Positions 52,301-62,928 of a stretch of 64,000 nt of DNA are shown here, piece after piece. Source of the DNA: Liolophura sinensis (taxonomy: Eukaryota; Mollusca; Polyplacophora; Chitonida; Chitonidae). The stretch's first letter is position 1. The number at the start of each line of letters is the position of its first letter. The stretch is from the NCBI RefSeq assembly GCF_032854445.1, contig NC_088302.1, forward strand, positions 26,501,080 to 26,565,079. Reading direction: 5' to 3'. The translations under genes were made by a program, and so were the position numbers. The notes below the pieces were generated by a model, which worked only from the letters and a program-made list of their open reading frames with translations, was not told the origin of the DNA and ran no database searches.

Positions 52301-54317
52301 ATTGTAGTTGAGGCTGTTAGGATGTTTACGGCACAGGACATAGTCAACTCTTAAATGCCCTGTACTTGTCTGGGAGAATTTGATCAACGGCGATTAAAAC
52401 TGTTTTTTGATATCTATTCTATGTTTAAACTGACAAACGCGATGCTTTTCTATCTTACTTGAGCAGCCATCCGCACGTCAGTGTCGACTTTCCATTGCAG
52501 AGTCAATTTTCTGTCATTTTTTTAATGGTTTGACCTCACTTTGAGTTTTGTTGGGAGACTGCATGTATTTAAAGTATTTCAGTTGATAATGTCTTAAATA
52601 TGTGCAAGATATGACTTCTACAGCGAATGGACGTGGGAAGATCTGTCAGCAACCTGATCATTGTCGTCGGTTTACCCCGGGCTCTTCCGGGTTTCCTCCC
52701 ACCATAATGCTTGCTGCCGTCGTGTAAGTGAATTATTCTTGAGTACGGCGTAAAACACCAAACAAATAAATAAAATAAATAAATAAATAAATAATTCTAC
52801 AGTCAAATGATAGAAGCCAATGATAGAGTAGGAGCCTAACATTTCTGTCCTGTTCCCCCTTCCCAAAATATAATCCTCTTTTGTCGTGTTATACTTTTAC
52901 ATTCAGCGTTCTCCATTGCAAATGTATGGATTTGCAAATCATGCAACTGACTCATTATGCAGTATATGTTGGATATATCCTGCCTTCTACTATTTACGTC
53001 ACCCTACTTGTTAAACAGTTTAAGATTGTGTTCAAAGCGTTACGAAAATGAATCAAATCCCCACCTTACCCTGTTGCAACTTTTAAAATGACGAGTATTT
53101 TAAACTTGAAAATCTGCTTAATCGTATTCCAACAGGCTCACGGTTGAGTATAGGAAAATATAGGCTAACAGAAAGCAGATCCCGTTCAGCTATTCAATTT
53201 CATGGCCAGTACACACAGACCACAGGAAACATGTGTCACACATTGGCCATATTATGACGTATTAACCTATTAGTTGCTCCGCTCTTGGGCGAAGGTTATT
53301 ATACTGTATAATGCCCATAGGCCAGGTGTTACAAGTTAGTTTCATGTGTACAATTTTTTGCAAATAACACTGCTTAGCATCACTAAGTCTTCAAAGTAAA
53401 CATCAAAGTAAGAATCATATATGATTGGTATATATAAATATGGTAAGTTTTAATACGATTTTCTAGTTTTCTGGAAGTGAAATAAGAGGTCCTCATAACT
53501 TGTTCTCAATTCACGTCTTTGAAGTGACACAAAAAAGAAATGAAGTAAGCTACAAGGGCAAGATGTACTTGACATTAGTTTTACTTTTTGAGGCTCTTTC
53601 ACTCTGTTAAACGCAATCATGTGCTTGAATTGCATGTTGGGCTTTGGGAATATATTCATCATGTATGATGATTGAGGTGAGACACAGAACTTGTCTGTAT
53701 TTATCCGTAGATTTGGAAGAATTTCTTGAGACGATTCCTCGTACAGTACATACTCAATAACATGGCCGATATATTCCATCATCCCTTATCCCAAATACAG
53801 ATGGACAAGAAGCTTATGACAAAGCAGCTCATTGAGTTTGCACCTAAAATTTATGCATCAGACTACGTTTAGTTCATTGACAAAAACGCCAACACAGTAA
53901 AGGTCCAGATACTGTGATTATTGTGAAGGTCAGGATAGCTATACACTTGTCACACATATGGACAGGTAGGATGGAATGTGAATCAAACTGGCTTCTGCCT
54001 TCATTTCTTACCTTAATACGTTAAAAAGTATAATTCGAAACACTGAGAATAACCTGTAAAAAAATCTTGTAACCTAGACAACTGACTTTGATGCTCAGAC
54101 TCATGGGCAATTTAATGCTATAACAGTAGCAAGCGATGCTGTGAAATTGATCAAGACGACATATACCAAACGTTTACATTATTTCGATATCCATGTAAGA
54201 ACCATAGCGTTTTCGTAGGCGTGTAACATCAGGGTTGCAGTACTCACCTTTGCCTATTACAGATTTCATAATAATGGCTAGAAGAGCACCAAGCGCCACA
54301 CACCAAAGCGCCTTCAT
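27748..54317 (-). CDS. nAChR alpha-type subunit (six-exon gene, full span)
   Basis: Spliced CDS of 70+224+45+110+536+611 bp gives 531 aa. It encodes a plasma-membrane Cys-loop channel subunit. Seen: signal peptide 1-23; extracellular domain with an N-terminal insert (about 24-60) longer than usual; Cys-loop C183-C197; loop A Y148; loop B W204; loop C Y245 and vicinal C247-C248, which define an alpha subunit; loop D W110, so it could also supply a complementary face. The second loop C aromatic is Phe (F252) rather than Tyr. M1 267-289, M2 297-315, M3 330-352, cytoplasmic loop 353-500, M4 505-525. M2 keeps E295 (-1'), L305 (9') and E316 (20'), so it is predicted cation-selective. All splice sites are GT-AG and phases are 1, 0, 0, 2, 1 as in the downstream paralogue. 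Most length is intron (12.3 kb intron 5, 8.7 kb intron 2). A close match to a named vertebrate subunit is not claimed. Confidence 0.92.
31343..31448. repeat. 53-bp tandem duplication (2 copies)
   Basis: ctaggcgttgtgtcatatat aaaccatccg begins at 31343 and again at 31396, followed in both by a gtgtcacacg motif. In intron 5 of the alpha gene. Confidence 0.9.
33033..33262 (-). mobile_element. tRNA-derived SINE, diverged
   Basis: Reverse copy with AAAT tail, tail module (cttatacgacggtgt), central block (gaccatccccaggttactgg) and head fragment. In intron 5 of the alpha gene. Confidence 0.88.
35303..35540. repeat. 48-bp tandem repeat, about 5 copies
   Basis: Unit gttagcagaacgtctgccac cttacaccactagtgcaaac tctccgtc starts at 35349, 35397, 35445 and 35493, with a shorter first copy at 35309. 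In intron 5 of the alpha gene. Confidence 0.95.
36492..36596 (+). other. Exon-like 35-codon open segment in alpha intron 5, opposite strand
   Basis: Bounded by an acceptor-like tttttgtcag and a donor-like gtaata. The reading AEAMLWEIILTASKAKPLVA SM has a distant likeness to the S49 (SppA-type) peptidase segment of W.EI...A..KP.VASM form. No flanking S49 exons (Gly-rich GGYY block) were recognised. The minus strand is also open for 81 codons. Confidence 0.15.
38071..38282. repeat. 53-bp tandem repeat, 4 copies
   Basis: Unit aatggaaccagtctgtccgg agtagtgtgtgggcctg plus an aatttttcctcgct end, at 38071, 38124, 38177 and 38230. The first two copies are nearly identical and the last is diverged. 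In intron 5 of the alpha gene. Confidence 0.95.
40643..41178 (-). CDS. Alpha nAChR exon 5 (Cys-loop, loop C, M1, M2)
   Basis: Acceptor ggctatcag, donor gtaagt (phase 1). Encodes residues 151-328: Cys-loop CKVDVTYFPFDEQRC, FGSWTYDG, loop C YYSCCPEPFPDV, M1 and M2 (GEKIALGITVLLAFSVFML), ending ETSEFVPLI. This single exon alone identifies the alpha subunit. Confidence 0.95.
41179..41859. other. Intron 4 of the alpha nAChR gene
   Basis: Simple GT-AG intron of 681 bp without recognised repeats. Confidence 0.8.
41860..41969 (-). CDS. Alpha nAChR exon 4 (110 bp)
   Basis: Encodes residues 114-149, from EWTDEFMTWDPKNF to LWLPDIVLYN. It keeps the loop A tyrosine (Y148). C137 is an unusual unpaired cysteine in the IPCDKLW turn. 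Donor gtgagt in phase 2. The acceptor (gagaacag) has a pyrimidine tract set back upstream. Confidence 0.93.
42331..42547 (+). mobile_element. tRNA-derived SINE with internal deletion
   Basis: Good head (ggggcctccgtggctctgtc) and good tail, but the central ggccgtacgtggg...ggatggtcgtgg block is missing. In intron 3 of the alpha gene, opposite to the gene. Confidence 0.93.
42849..42893 (-). CDS. Alpha nAChR exon 3 (45 bp)
   Basis: Encodes EEKNQILVTNVWLDQ (99-113), with loop D W110. Acceptor ctttttacag region, donor gtaagc. Same length and phase as the paralogue. Confidence 0.93.
44747..45505. repeat. 34-bp minisatellite, about 22 copies
   Basis: Unit atgcttacagtgcacatgta gttgtggacacagt, heavily varied but well phased. 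In intron 2 of the alpha gene. Minus-strand ORFs in it are artefacts. Confidence 0.95.
45511..45612 (-). mobile_element. Diverged SINE 3' fragment
   Basis: ttcacttacacgatggaaat cagttttatgggtggtggaa matches the tail and central modules of the SINE family at reduced identity. Sits between two minisatellites in alpha intron 2. Confidence 0.6.
45838..45905. repeat. 14-bp tandem repeat, 5 copies
   Basis: Unit ccacaaatcccacg, near perfect. In intron 2 of the alpha gene. Confidence 0.95.
46080..46219. repeat. 31-bp tandem repeat, about 4 copies
   Basis: Unit gtgtaggtgtgtgtaccaca atttgatccct with minor changes. In intron 2 of the alpha gene. Confidence 0.9.
47230..50110. repeat. Large compound minisatellite (about 2.9 kb), GT/TACGTGT-rich
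   Basis: Two related subfamilies. To about 48120 the unit is roughly 40 bp (tttagctgctatagtgtacg tgtatatgtgtgtgagatgtg). From about 48120 to 50110 it is a longer unit of about 45-60 bp with gatggtagagagggtagtga and gtagctgctacagtgtacgt. Long alternating purine-pyrimidine runs (gtgtgtg, gtacgtgtat). It makes up about a third of alpha gene intron 2. Confidence 0.95.
51551..51774 (-). CDS. Alpha nAChR exon 2
   Basis: Acceptor ttcttag, donor gtgagt. Encodes residues 24-98. The VRPVRNASTPVIVHMGLTLT block is a strong nAChR signature, and N79 is in an NAS sequon. The first 35 or so residues (charged, with YGENDYLKPDNFPSVKW) extend the N terminus beyond the usual family length. Confidence 0.92.
51832..51965 (-). 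mobile_element. SINE fragment with internal deletion, near alpha exon 2
   Basis: AAAT tail and module ttacgccgtactcaagaata joined directly to cctccccacgtacggtcgca; the middle is deleted. It lies 57 bp upstream of the exon 2 acceptor, in the same orientation as the gene. Confidence 0.85.
52624..52794 (+). mobile_element. tRNA-derived SINE, 5'-truncated, short target-site duplication
   Basis: Starts at acgtgggaagatctgtcagc and ends in AAAT repeats. ttctacag is found at 52616-52623 and at 52795-52802, a likely 8-bp duplication. In intron 1 of the alpha gene, opposite strand. Confidence 0.9.
54248..54317 (-). CDS. Alpha nAChR exon 1 (signal peptide)
   Basis: The ATG at 54317 opens 23 codons (start MKALWCVALGALLAIIM), a hydrophobic signal peptide. 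Donor gtgagt after AAA G (phase 1) joins exon 2 to give Ala24. Phase and content match exon 1 of the paralogue. The first exon is the least certain because it rests on one short segment. Confidence 0.78.
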
Positions 54318-54348
54318 AGCCAACGACTGTAATGCCGAGCGAACAGTG

Positions 54349-54384
54349 TCAGAAGATGGGATAGTTGGTTGCTGAAGCTGTCAT
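54349..54384 (-). other. Possible short uORF upstream of the alpha nAChR start
   Basis: A minus-strand ATG 67 nt before the proposed start codon opens 11 codons and stops (TGA) 31 nt before the main ATG. If the 5' leader reaches this far, it would be an upstream ORF able to dampen translation. The transcription start is unknown. Confidence 0.25.
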
Positions 54385-57300
54385 TTGAGTAGATGTGCCC
54401 TCTGTCTTACTATCCGTTCGCCTTTGCTGGGCCACGCGGGGAAGGTAAAAGTGGCCTGGGGAGAATGTTAACTACGTGTTGTCTAGTGGTACCGGTCCAG
54501 TATCACAGGATAAACACAGCCTGACATGCTGAGCCGAGCCAGGGGAAAGCACAGCTGACGGGATACAAGTCAATGTAAGCATCTGAAAAACCAATAACCC
54601 ACACGGAGTCAGAATGAAAGGTGCATTGTTTTAGGAGAGTTCCGAACAATACCGAAAAATATGTCTCAGTTGCTGTGTACTAATGCTGGACAGACATCGC
54701 GCTGGAGCCCAACATCCAACTCCTGCAATCTTTTCACAGCTTGTGACAGAAGCGATAACCTCGTTTGCTCACCAATGAATCGACAATCGATCAAATCTGG
54801 CCTCTCTATTTCAAGTTATATGCTTTTCTGTTTGCAACCAGCGGAACGGCCCTTCGGTCATGTTTTAACATAGGTTTTGCTGCAATTCTTGACGCTGTCG
54901 GGACGGCATGAGTGGGACAAACAGACGTACAAGAGAGAGCAAACAGACAGATAACTGCTAAACTCAGAGGCCAGGTTCATTCCACAGATAGCTGTCTCAG
55001 TTGAACTGTATCCATACCAGGAAGCCTAATCACACAGAGGCCCCTTTCATAGTCACACAAGATGAAAAATGCCTTTTTTCAATCGATCATTCGTTGTCAG
55101 TTTTCGTAAGACTACCGTCACTCTAGCATTCGGCAGTCTTCGTTAATGATATGGAAAACCCCGAAGTGAAACGAACCATCACATTCAGCCTGCCATCGAT
55201 AAAGTCGTTAGCGATAAGAAAATGGTGTGATATTCTTCAACTGATTTTGCACGGAGTGATGTCACACTTATCAACTACCGATCTACTCGAAAAGTCCTTC
55301 AACCTTCGCTAAGAGTAACGCACAGCGCTAAATCTAGGATCAACCAAATGAGGTCCAACTCTGCTGTCAGTTTAACGCCCTGGCAAGCCGACTGTGCGCT
55401 GACTCCGTCCGCAGAATCAATCTTATTATTGACCGTTGATTTTACCGAAGGGTTTGCATTTGACCGAGGAAGAACCGTTTAATTTCTGAACTTGGATTCT
55501 CGGAGCGCTACTTACTGTGTACGAATGACACTCAATCACGACCTACTGATAGAACCGCCAGGCAGGAAGAAGGAACAAAGAAACTTCTTATACAATACAG
55601 TGAAATCTGAAACCAGTTGCCTTACCTTACTTTATTGGGCTCCGTTTTGAGGAAACACTGTGACATTGCTATAAAGACCAAACAACCGAAACTCCGCCAA
55701 TTGTCAGTGTTAATTATTACATTATTGGCCTATTAGACACTTCTCACAAGTTTGTAGCCTGTCTATACGCTCCTATTCTAGGCGATATCTTTAACCCTTT
55801 GAATACATCCACCTTTTCCTGGGTAAGATAGTTTCTTATGCTATGGGCAATGTGCAAATATAAGACAAAACTGAAATATGAACAGTCGCTAATAAGCAAC
55901 TTGAATTTCTTTGAATTATAATACTAATATTTTAGTCTTAAATGGGTTCTTGCAACCAGGAGCACCATAACACAACAGAAAAATACTCATTAACACTAGA
56001 GGGCTTTTTTGACTACCCTCCATCTGCACTTCCCTCCCCCGCCAATACCAATGTTGGGGACCTTAACTAAAGCTAGCAGATCAGCACCAATATTAACAAT
56101 GGCCTCACCGTGGAACGCACACTAGAGGACGTTAACTCAGCTGATCATATAGACGTTTCCCGAAATCAAGCCGAGGAGCCTGTGAGTGTAAACAGCTGGT
56201 CTAACATAGCCAGAATCTCTCTCTTTTTGCCAAATGTACATTAATTAAGAGGGCTCTGTCAGAGAGAAATCAATTAACGAATCTGCACTCCCACTTCGAC
56301 TTCTTACCACGGGTCACCGAGGCCTGGTTCACTTTTAGGTTTTAGCAGTTTATTCCTGATGACTAGAGCGGCTGGACAGAGTAGAAAAAACTCAGTGAAT
56401 GCAGCCTCATTCCGGTAAAGCTCCAGATTTAACCCCAAACGACATCAGCCTATTAATTCATCAGTCCAGTAAGAGCCGTAGGATCTGATGTCTTAGCTCC
56501 GTATTTCATGATACTATCCGGTAAAGCTTCTTAATATTAAACCCACGAGTGTTCCATTTTCTTATTAGGCTTTAGATGATGCTCGCATCAACTACACATG
56601 TATTCACTAGACAGTCGTTCCAGCTCATAGCTGTGTTAACGTTAAGTTGCTGAAAAATGTCAAATTACACCTATCATTTACATCAATGTACTTTTTAAAT
56701 TAGTATTTAATAATTAGCAGCGTATTCAAAATATTTTAACATATAAGATGACGATCAGGTTTATGGATGTGAGAAATGAGGACGCCAGAGTTAACCACCA
56801 CTCTTATCTAAGGCTAGTTTGAGCGCTCCGCCGAATAGCGGAGATAAGAGTTGCGAAATCTACTTGAATTCTGTACACATTGTATAGAGTTAAACTTATA
56901 AATGGTAAAGCATGTAACGTCTACAAGAACGCCACCATTAACCAAAATACACTGAAGGGCTATCTGTATTGAAAACACATACATGTACAAACTATTCCTA
57001 CAAACGCAAGCAGAGATGTGTTCAAGAACAAGTCGATCGCCCCAAACCCACCGACCTTTCATCGAATCCATTTTTGCCATTTATTTTACTACTTGTAGAA
57101 CCATGCCTACTATGTAGTTTACTGGCCCTCTTTTCATTTTATGTTTTTTTCGTTGAGACCATCTATTAACCGTGAGTTCTTTGTTTTCGTCCAATCTTTA
57201 AGTCAACCTTGTATCTATACATAGTTACATAAACCTATGTAAAGCTTTTCGTACAAAGAAGCACAAACCCATCAGCAAAAGTAGGGTGGTCAAATATTTA

Positions 57301-59691
57301 ATAAGGCTAACAGATTATTTTGTTAACAACAGCTTTGTCAACAATGCACTGGTATAGGAAACTTCACCTTGGCACGATCATACTTACATATTGATAAACA
57401 CAGAAAGGGCTGAATGCACATTTTAAAAACATCTATAAACTGTGCTGACGTTGAAGTGAACTGCATACATAATAGGTGTGACAATATACCGCGATAAGGC
57501 CCACCGAAAAACAGATTCTACACAAAGCACAACAAAACACGTCGTAATCCAACAGTGCAAATATGTTTACGGGGCTAGTAATCTGCAATTATTTTTGTCT
57601 CAAACTGTGGGGTAAATAGGCTAAGAAAAACGTGTCAAAAAGTTTGGGAAGCTTTACTAAACTATGGGTCTCAAGAAAGCTAATACTGACATCGGCAATG
57701 CATTGTGGACATTGCTGCCCTGTAAGTACAATGGAAGCTATTGAGACCCTGGCATTTTGTGGAAGGTGATATCAACAATGTGGATAAACTAACAATATCA
57801 CTTCCGCAAGGATCAGTGTTACAGACGAACGTATACCTCATACATAGTCATTAGTTCACATATTGAATTTGCTAAATCAAGTTATAGATACCTATGAATA
57901 TCTGCTTCATTGATAATGAGCAAAAACTGTCTGGCAAAAATGGTAAGCTGTACATTTTGGTTATTATTTGATTCCTGTTTGGGTTATATGAGATATCTAT
58001 GAGTGAGGCTGCCTAACTTAGAAGAAATCTTTCACTACCGTACAGTGTATTTCGTGATTGTGCGCACTTTTCTGTTTTCAGTTCCACATCAATCGTAACT
58101 GCCTCCATGGGTGAAGTTCTCTGTATGTATGTACATTGGCTTGAGGTCTCGTTACTTCATGCTGGATCTGTCTAATTTCCGTGAAATGTGTATTTCCACG
58201 GTGAGTAATTCTAGACTATTCTTCAGTTTTGAAGACAACGACATTGACCGGAAGAATATGCACGAATTATAACAACCAAGACAAGGCTATTTTCTATCAA
58301 TGTGCTTGAATTACTTTAAACCGTGTCAAAAAATTTCACAATGACTGAAAATTACTTTGTTTCATTTCAAACTCCGTTGGCATGCCTATATGAATTATGC
58401 AGCTGCTTGAACAGACGGAGATTAAGCCTCATTGTTATCATAGACTTCCAAGAAATGAAAATACCCCTTAGCACTGAACTGATATTATGGAGTGCGAAGC
58501 AATGACACAGAAAAAAAAAATGATGTTAATTGATGTCTCTGGACACATTTGTGTTGTGGTTTCTATGACGATTGTAAGGAACTGTTACCCATTGGTATAA
58601 TATTTATACTGCTAACTGGATAAAATTACCAATGGTATCTACACCACACAGGCGTCCCTGACTGGAAAAATGGGTGATAAGAACACTTTCTAACTTCCGT
58701 AACTGGAATGGGGTCAAATGGTCAAACAGAATGGGTAATTAGGCCCCGCCTGAGGGCCTGATGCTCTAAAATGATAGCGGAAGGGAGCAACAAATTTCTC
58801 TCTTGCAAGCACTCGCTCTCGTATAAACGAAAGACGTGATTGCCATCGAAGAAGATCCGGCACTGCTGGACCCGGACGCATTTGGAAATCAGGATATCAT
58901 TATGGCCAAAAATAGCGGGCAATTATAAGACTGGGGGCTACAGAAAGTTTATTGTTCGCGTGTAATTTCATGACTGTGGCGAACGAGTCCACTTGACGCC
59001 GAGTGTTTGGGTATGAGCAACAGGATATGTGTCAGCTAAACGTCAGACATAGATTACATGTACGTGAGTGTGCGGTACATGAATACCAGGGCATCATGTA
59101 CACAATTGCCACAACACGCGCCAATGATTAAAAATTAAACGACATTTGCTATTTCCACGAGACGCCGCAGGCACTGGTTACCGACCGGAATGCACTCCGC
59201 CAGCACTACCCAAGAAATTAGTTCTTGTTTTTGCGCCAATAAATGGCTTAAGGGTTTCAATAAACCACGTGCGTATGTCTTTGTCGTTGGGGTCATCTTG
59301 CTATACCCTTCAAGGTAAATTTGACCGCCATGGCCCATGACCTGGTCTTTTATATAATCTTTCTCAGATCATCAATCTTTATTTCAGTAATGTCAAACAG
59401 TATATCTATTATTCATGTATGCCAGTCGCCGTGAAACCGTAGCTATGCAATCTGTCGAGTTCGTCGCGTTCTCATATTACAACTGATCAGACAACTTTTA
59501 TTATCTAAACGGAGACATCACACCAGCCTGTCTACTTCAGGATATTGTAACACTGGGATCAAATTGCTCATTGGCATTGGATTCTGAGAGCATTGGAATA
59601 TTGTAGTTAGGTTATAAGGATATCTCGTGACGTGATTAATTAACTCAATCGACTTTCTGCACCGTTCGAACAGCTGACGCTATACATAAGG

Positions 59692-59709
59692 GGCGGGGGG
59701 GGGGGGGGG
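59692..59709. repeat. Poly(G) tract
   Basis: A G run of about 18 bases interrupted by one C, the only such run in the window. Confidence 0.95.
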
Positions 59710-60130
59710 ACCGACCAAACTTTTACTGATATGACACAAAGTATTTACTACAAACGTTGTAACGGTCATTTACTACTTTATCAGTCATAATACTTTTGTA
59801 TATACACGTATGAAACACACCGGAAAATGATGTCAGTTAAAATTAAATGTAAACGGTTTCAAGCCGCAGAATATATTTGCACACTGTGTCACAGTGTTCA
59901 AATATTGGACAACATCCGCCGAGAGTAGAATATATAGCCTGTAATAGGTATAGGCTATAAATCGTTCATTTCTGTTCTCACATATCACAAATTTTCCAAT
60001 ATAAGGACTTTAAACTCCATATACGAAAAATGAATTTGAAAACCCTTGGTTCACCCATGTTCAACACTGGTCCTTTCTTAGCCGCCGGATTACGATTTCT
60101 AAATAATGAATGTTCATTATTCAGACAGAA

Positions 60131-60232
60131 GACAGCGTGTTGGAGAGACCACCCAAATGACATTCCTTGCGTCTTACCAAGACAGCGTGTTGGAGAGACC
60201 ACCCAAACTGACATTCCCTGCGTCTTACCAAC
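60131..60232. repeat. 50-51-bp tandem duplication
   Basis: gacagcgtgttggagagacc acccaaa begins at 60131 and 60181, and both copies end in cgtcttacca. The copies differ by only a few bases, so the duplication is recent. Confidence 0.95.
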
Positions 60233-61394
60233 ACTACTGAAAACCGCTCACAGCCTCTCTTTGCTTGATACCATCCTAATTTTTCTTTATATAATTTCTT
60301 AGATCTTTGGTGGTTCATGTTCATCGTTATGTTGTGAAGAAAACATTGCAACTGTTCAATATAAAAACTAGTGGTTGTGTTGATTTGAAATTGCAAATTC
60401 ACGCAATCCGTTGCAAGGATGGACTTTGTGACCTGTGTACTTATCACCGCTGTTTCTCTGCTTTTAAGAGTATATTCATATTAGTCTGACAGAGGCTTGT
60501 AAACATTTTCTACATTCCGACAACTTCCATCGTCAGATAAAAATGTTTAAAATAGAGTGTCTCTCATTTTCTTGAGAATCACTATTCCGGGGAGATCGTT
60601 AGACCCCCTTCCGGGACAAATCGAATTGCTTGAACAGGACCGCGAACACTACATCTTAAATGAAAATAAGAAAGATTCAGTTTTACAGATATAAACTTTG
60701 GTTGAGGTACTTGCAAGCCATACAGCTAAGTTATGATCATGGAAATCAAACTATTGGACAAAAATTCACTCAGTATATTTTCTCTCAGCACATTTTCTCC
60801 AACACGGAACGTCTAATAGTAGTTTCTTCTGCGCTTGTCTCACTTTAGAACGAATTTCTTATTCTGCACTCATTGTTGGAAGCTGATCCTAGATGAGTAA
60901 AAAGCGCATCCCGCTGCACGGCAGAGACAGTTTTTTTCTCAGTAACGAACGGCTTGACACTGCAGGTGTATCTTTGCCGAGTCGCGAAAAGCCATGAATA
61001 ATGGATGACAGTGAAACCATAACACGCCGTGTCACGGACAGCAACTGGATACCGATTTATCCTCTGAAATATTCATGTCTGTCTTTACTCCAAGATAAAG
61101 TAATTATCTCTTATTCGGCTGCATAAAACTCTCAGCCGCCACAAACGACGGGTGAGAAGTGGGTGGAGGAGGGTGCTGATCAAGAAGGTGATAAATATAT
61201 GCCGATGACCGTGGGGACTGGTCAACTTCTGCTGTTTTGACTGGGAAAAAATACCGATCCTATACTATCAGATGTTTTTGTTCCAGAACATTATTTTGGT
61301 CATGACAAACTTTGTATTTAAATAAGCATATTTCGTTATCAAGCATATTTATTGGTGCTTATAACACAGAGATTATATAAATACTCCCCGTCTG

Positions 61395-61535
61395 TATACG
61401 TAATCTGTCGATGGTCGTGGGTTTCACAGCCCGCCCTCCTCCTACCTCAATGTTGTCTGCCATCGTATCCGTCAAATGTACATGAGATATATTTATTTTA
61501 TTTGTGAAAAAAACGCCAATAACATAAATAATTAA
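61395..61535 (+). mobile_element. Diverged SINE 3' half
   Basis: gatggtcgtgggtttcac, cctcctacctcaatg and aaaacgccaataacataaat line up in order with the central and tail modules. Confidence 0.6.
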
Positions 61536-62652
61536 ATCTAACACATGTACACAATTTATTTTGTTCTCCAGCATAAGTTTTCCAACAGACATAAAACCAC
61601 GCGAACTTTTTCCGGGACAGCTACAATACACATAGAATGTTGCAAGCCACAATTGCCTTCTCCATATATAAAACAGGTGATATTCGGATTTGTATTTTAA
61701 TATAAATTCTATCTTAGTTATCGATAAGGCAAAAATGGATTGTCCGAAACAGTTTACCGGCCTTTGGCCAATTCTCCACCAGCAGAGCGAGGTCAGTGTG
61801 TATGTCATATGGACAGAAGACAAGTGATATTCCACGAACTGCATGTAATACCACATATAAGTGTTCATAGAAACACAATCCTTCGCTTACTGTTACCAAG
61901 GTCCCAGAAGAATGGAGGCAAATGAGTCTCAAAATTCCCTGCCCCACGCTAAGGGTCAATTAACACCACTGGTTAGACTGTTGGAAGATGGACACTGTTA
62001 AATCTAACACATATTTCGGTAAACACGTGTATTTTAAGCGGGACGAAAATTTGATTTTTAATGTGGATATCGAAAATCATATGAATATTCATATATCACG
62101 AAAAAATGTACCATTAACGTAATGGTAACAATTTACTTGTAGCAATCAGAAAAATCACACGTGCTGGAAACAAATCCACGACTAGAGCCTCAATTTACAT
62201 TAAAGCGCAACTCAAACAGGGGAGTTAATGCAATGTTGAAAAAGAGTTACTTTAGAACTATACTTTACTGACTCCTTTTATATGTTGTACGCTCTGTGTT
62301 AATGACAGTACATTATCATTGGCATTAACCTCTCTGGATTCACGTAAAGAAAACACTGCTACTAAAACATCTTACTGTTTCAATAGCTGCCACTAATCTG
62401 TGTTCATATATTACAGGCTTCATACACTATTTCCAATATAAACTGTTTACACATATTTTTTGTATTCTGTCTTACATTTTGCTGTTAGTTTGTATTGTAG
62501 AACAAATGAGCTCTATTACTTTATCCTTTTTTTTATCATAGTTACTAGAACAAGCTGCTTACAAATCTGGGGACAACCTATCTGGTTTTTACGATATAAT
62601 TATAGACGTACTGCTTGCAATTGCCATGAAATTATCATAACCAACTGTATTT

Positions 62653-62928
62653 GATTGATTGGTGTTTTGGTTACGCCGCACTTATTATATTTTTTTTATA
62701 TATATATATATATATATTTCACTCATACGACGACTGCCAGCATTTATGGTGGGTGGAAACCGGGCGGAGCTCGAGTGAAACTCACGACCATCCGCAGGTT
62801 GTTGCCAGACCTTCCACGTATGGCCAGGTAGCCAGCATGAGCTGAGTTGAACTCACAGCGACCGCATTGGTGAGAGGTTTCTGGGTCACTACGCTACGCT
62901 AGAGCGCTCATTAACTGAGCCACTACCA
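62653..62928 (-). mobile_element. tRNA-derived SINE with (TA)n expansion
   Basis: Reverse, near full length: tail module interrupted by a T run and TA repeat, central block accatccgcaggttgttgcc, B-box region, and head (agtgg ctcagttaatgagcgct on the minus strand). Confidence 0.92.
62694..62716. repeat. (TA)n microsatellite inside a SINE
   Basis: T run followed by about ten TA units, inserted in the 3' part of the SINE copy at 62653-62928. Confidence 0.9.

Larger units (their letters stand above)
54318..61394. other. Upstream flank of the alpha gene and intergenic DNA
   Basis: Would hold the alpha promoter; no TATA box near the ATG was seen. Contains a 51-bp duplication (60131) and a poly(G) tract (59692). 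Minus-strand open segments at 58722-58922 and 59135-59338 have somewhat coding-like composition but no recognised family. Confidence 0.5.
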
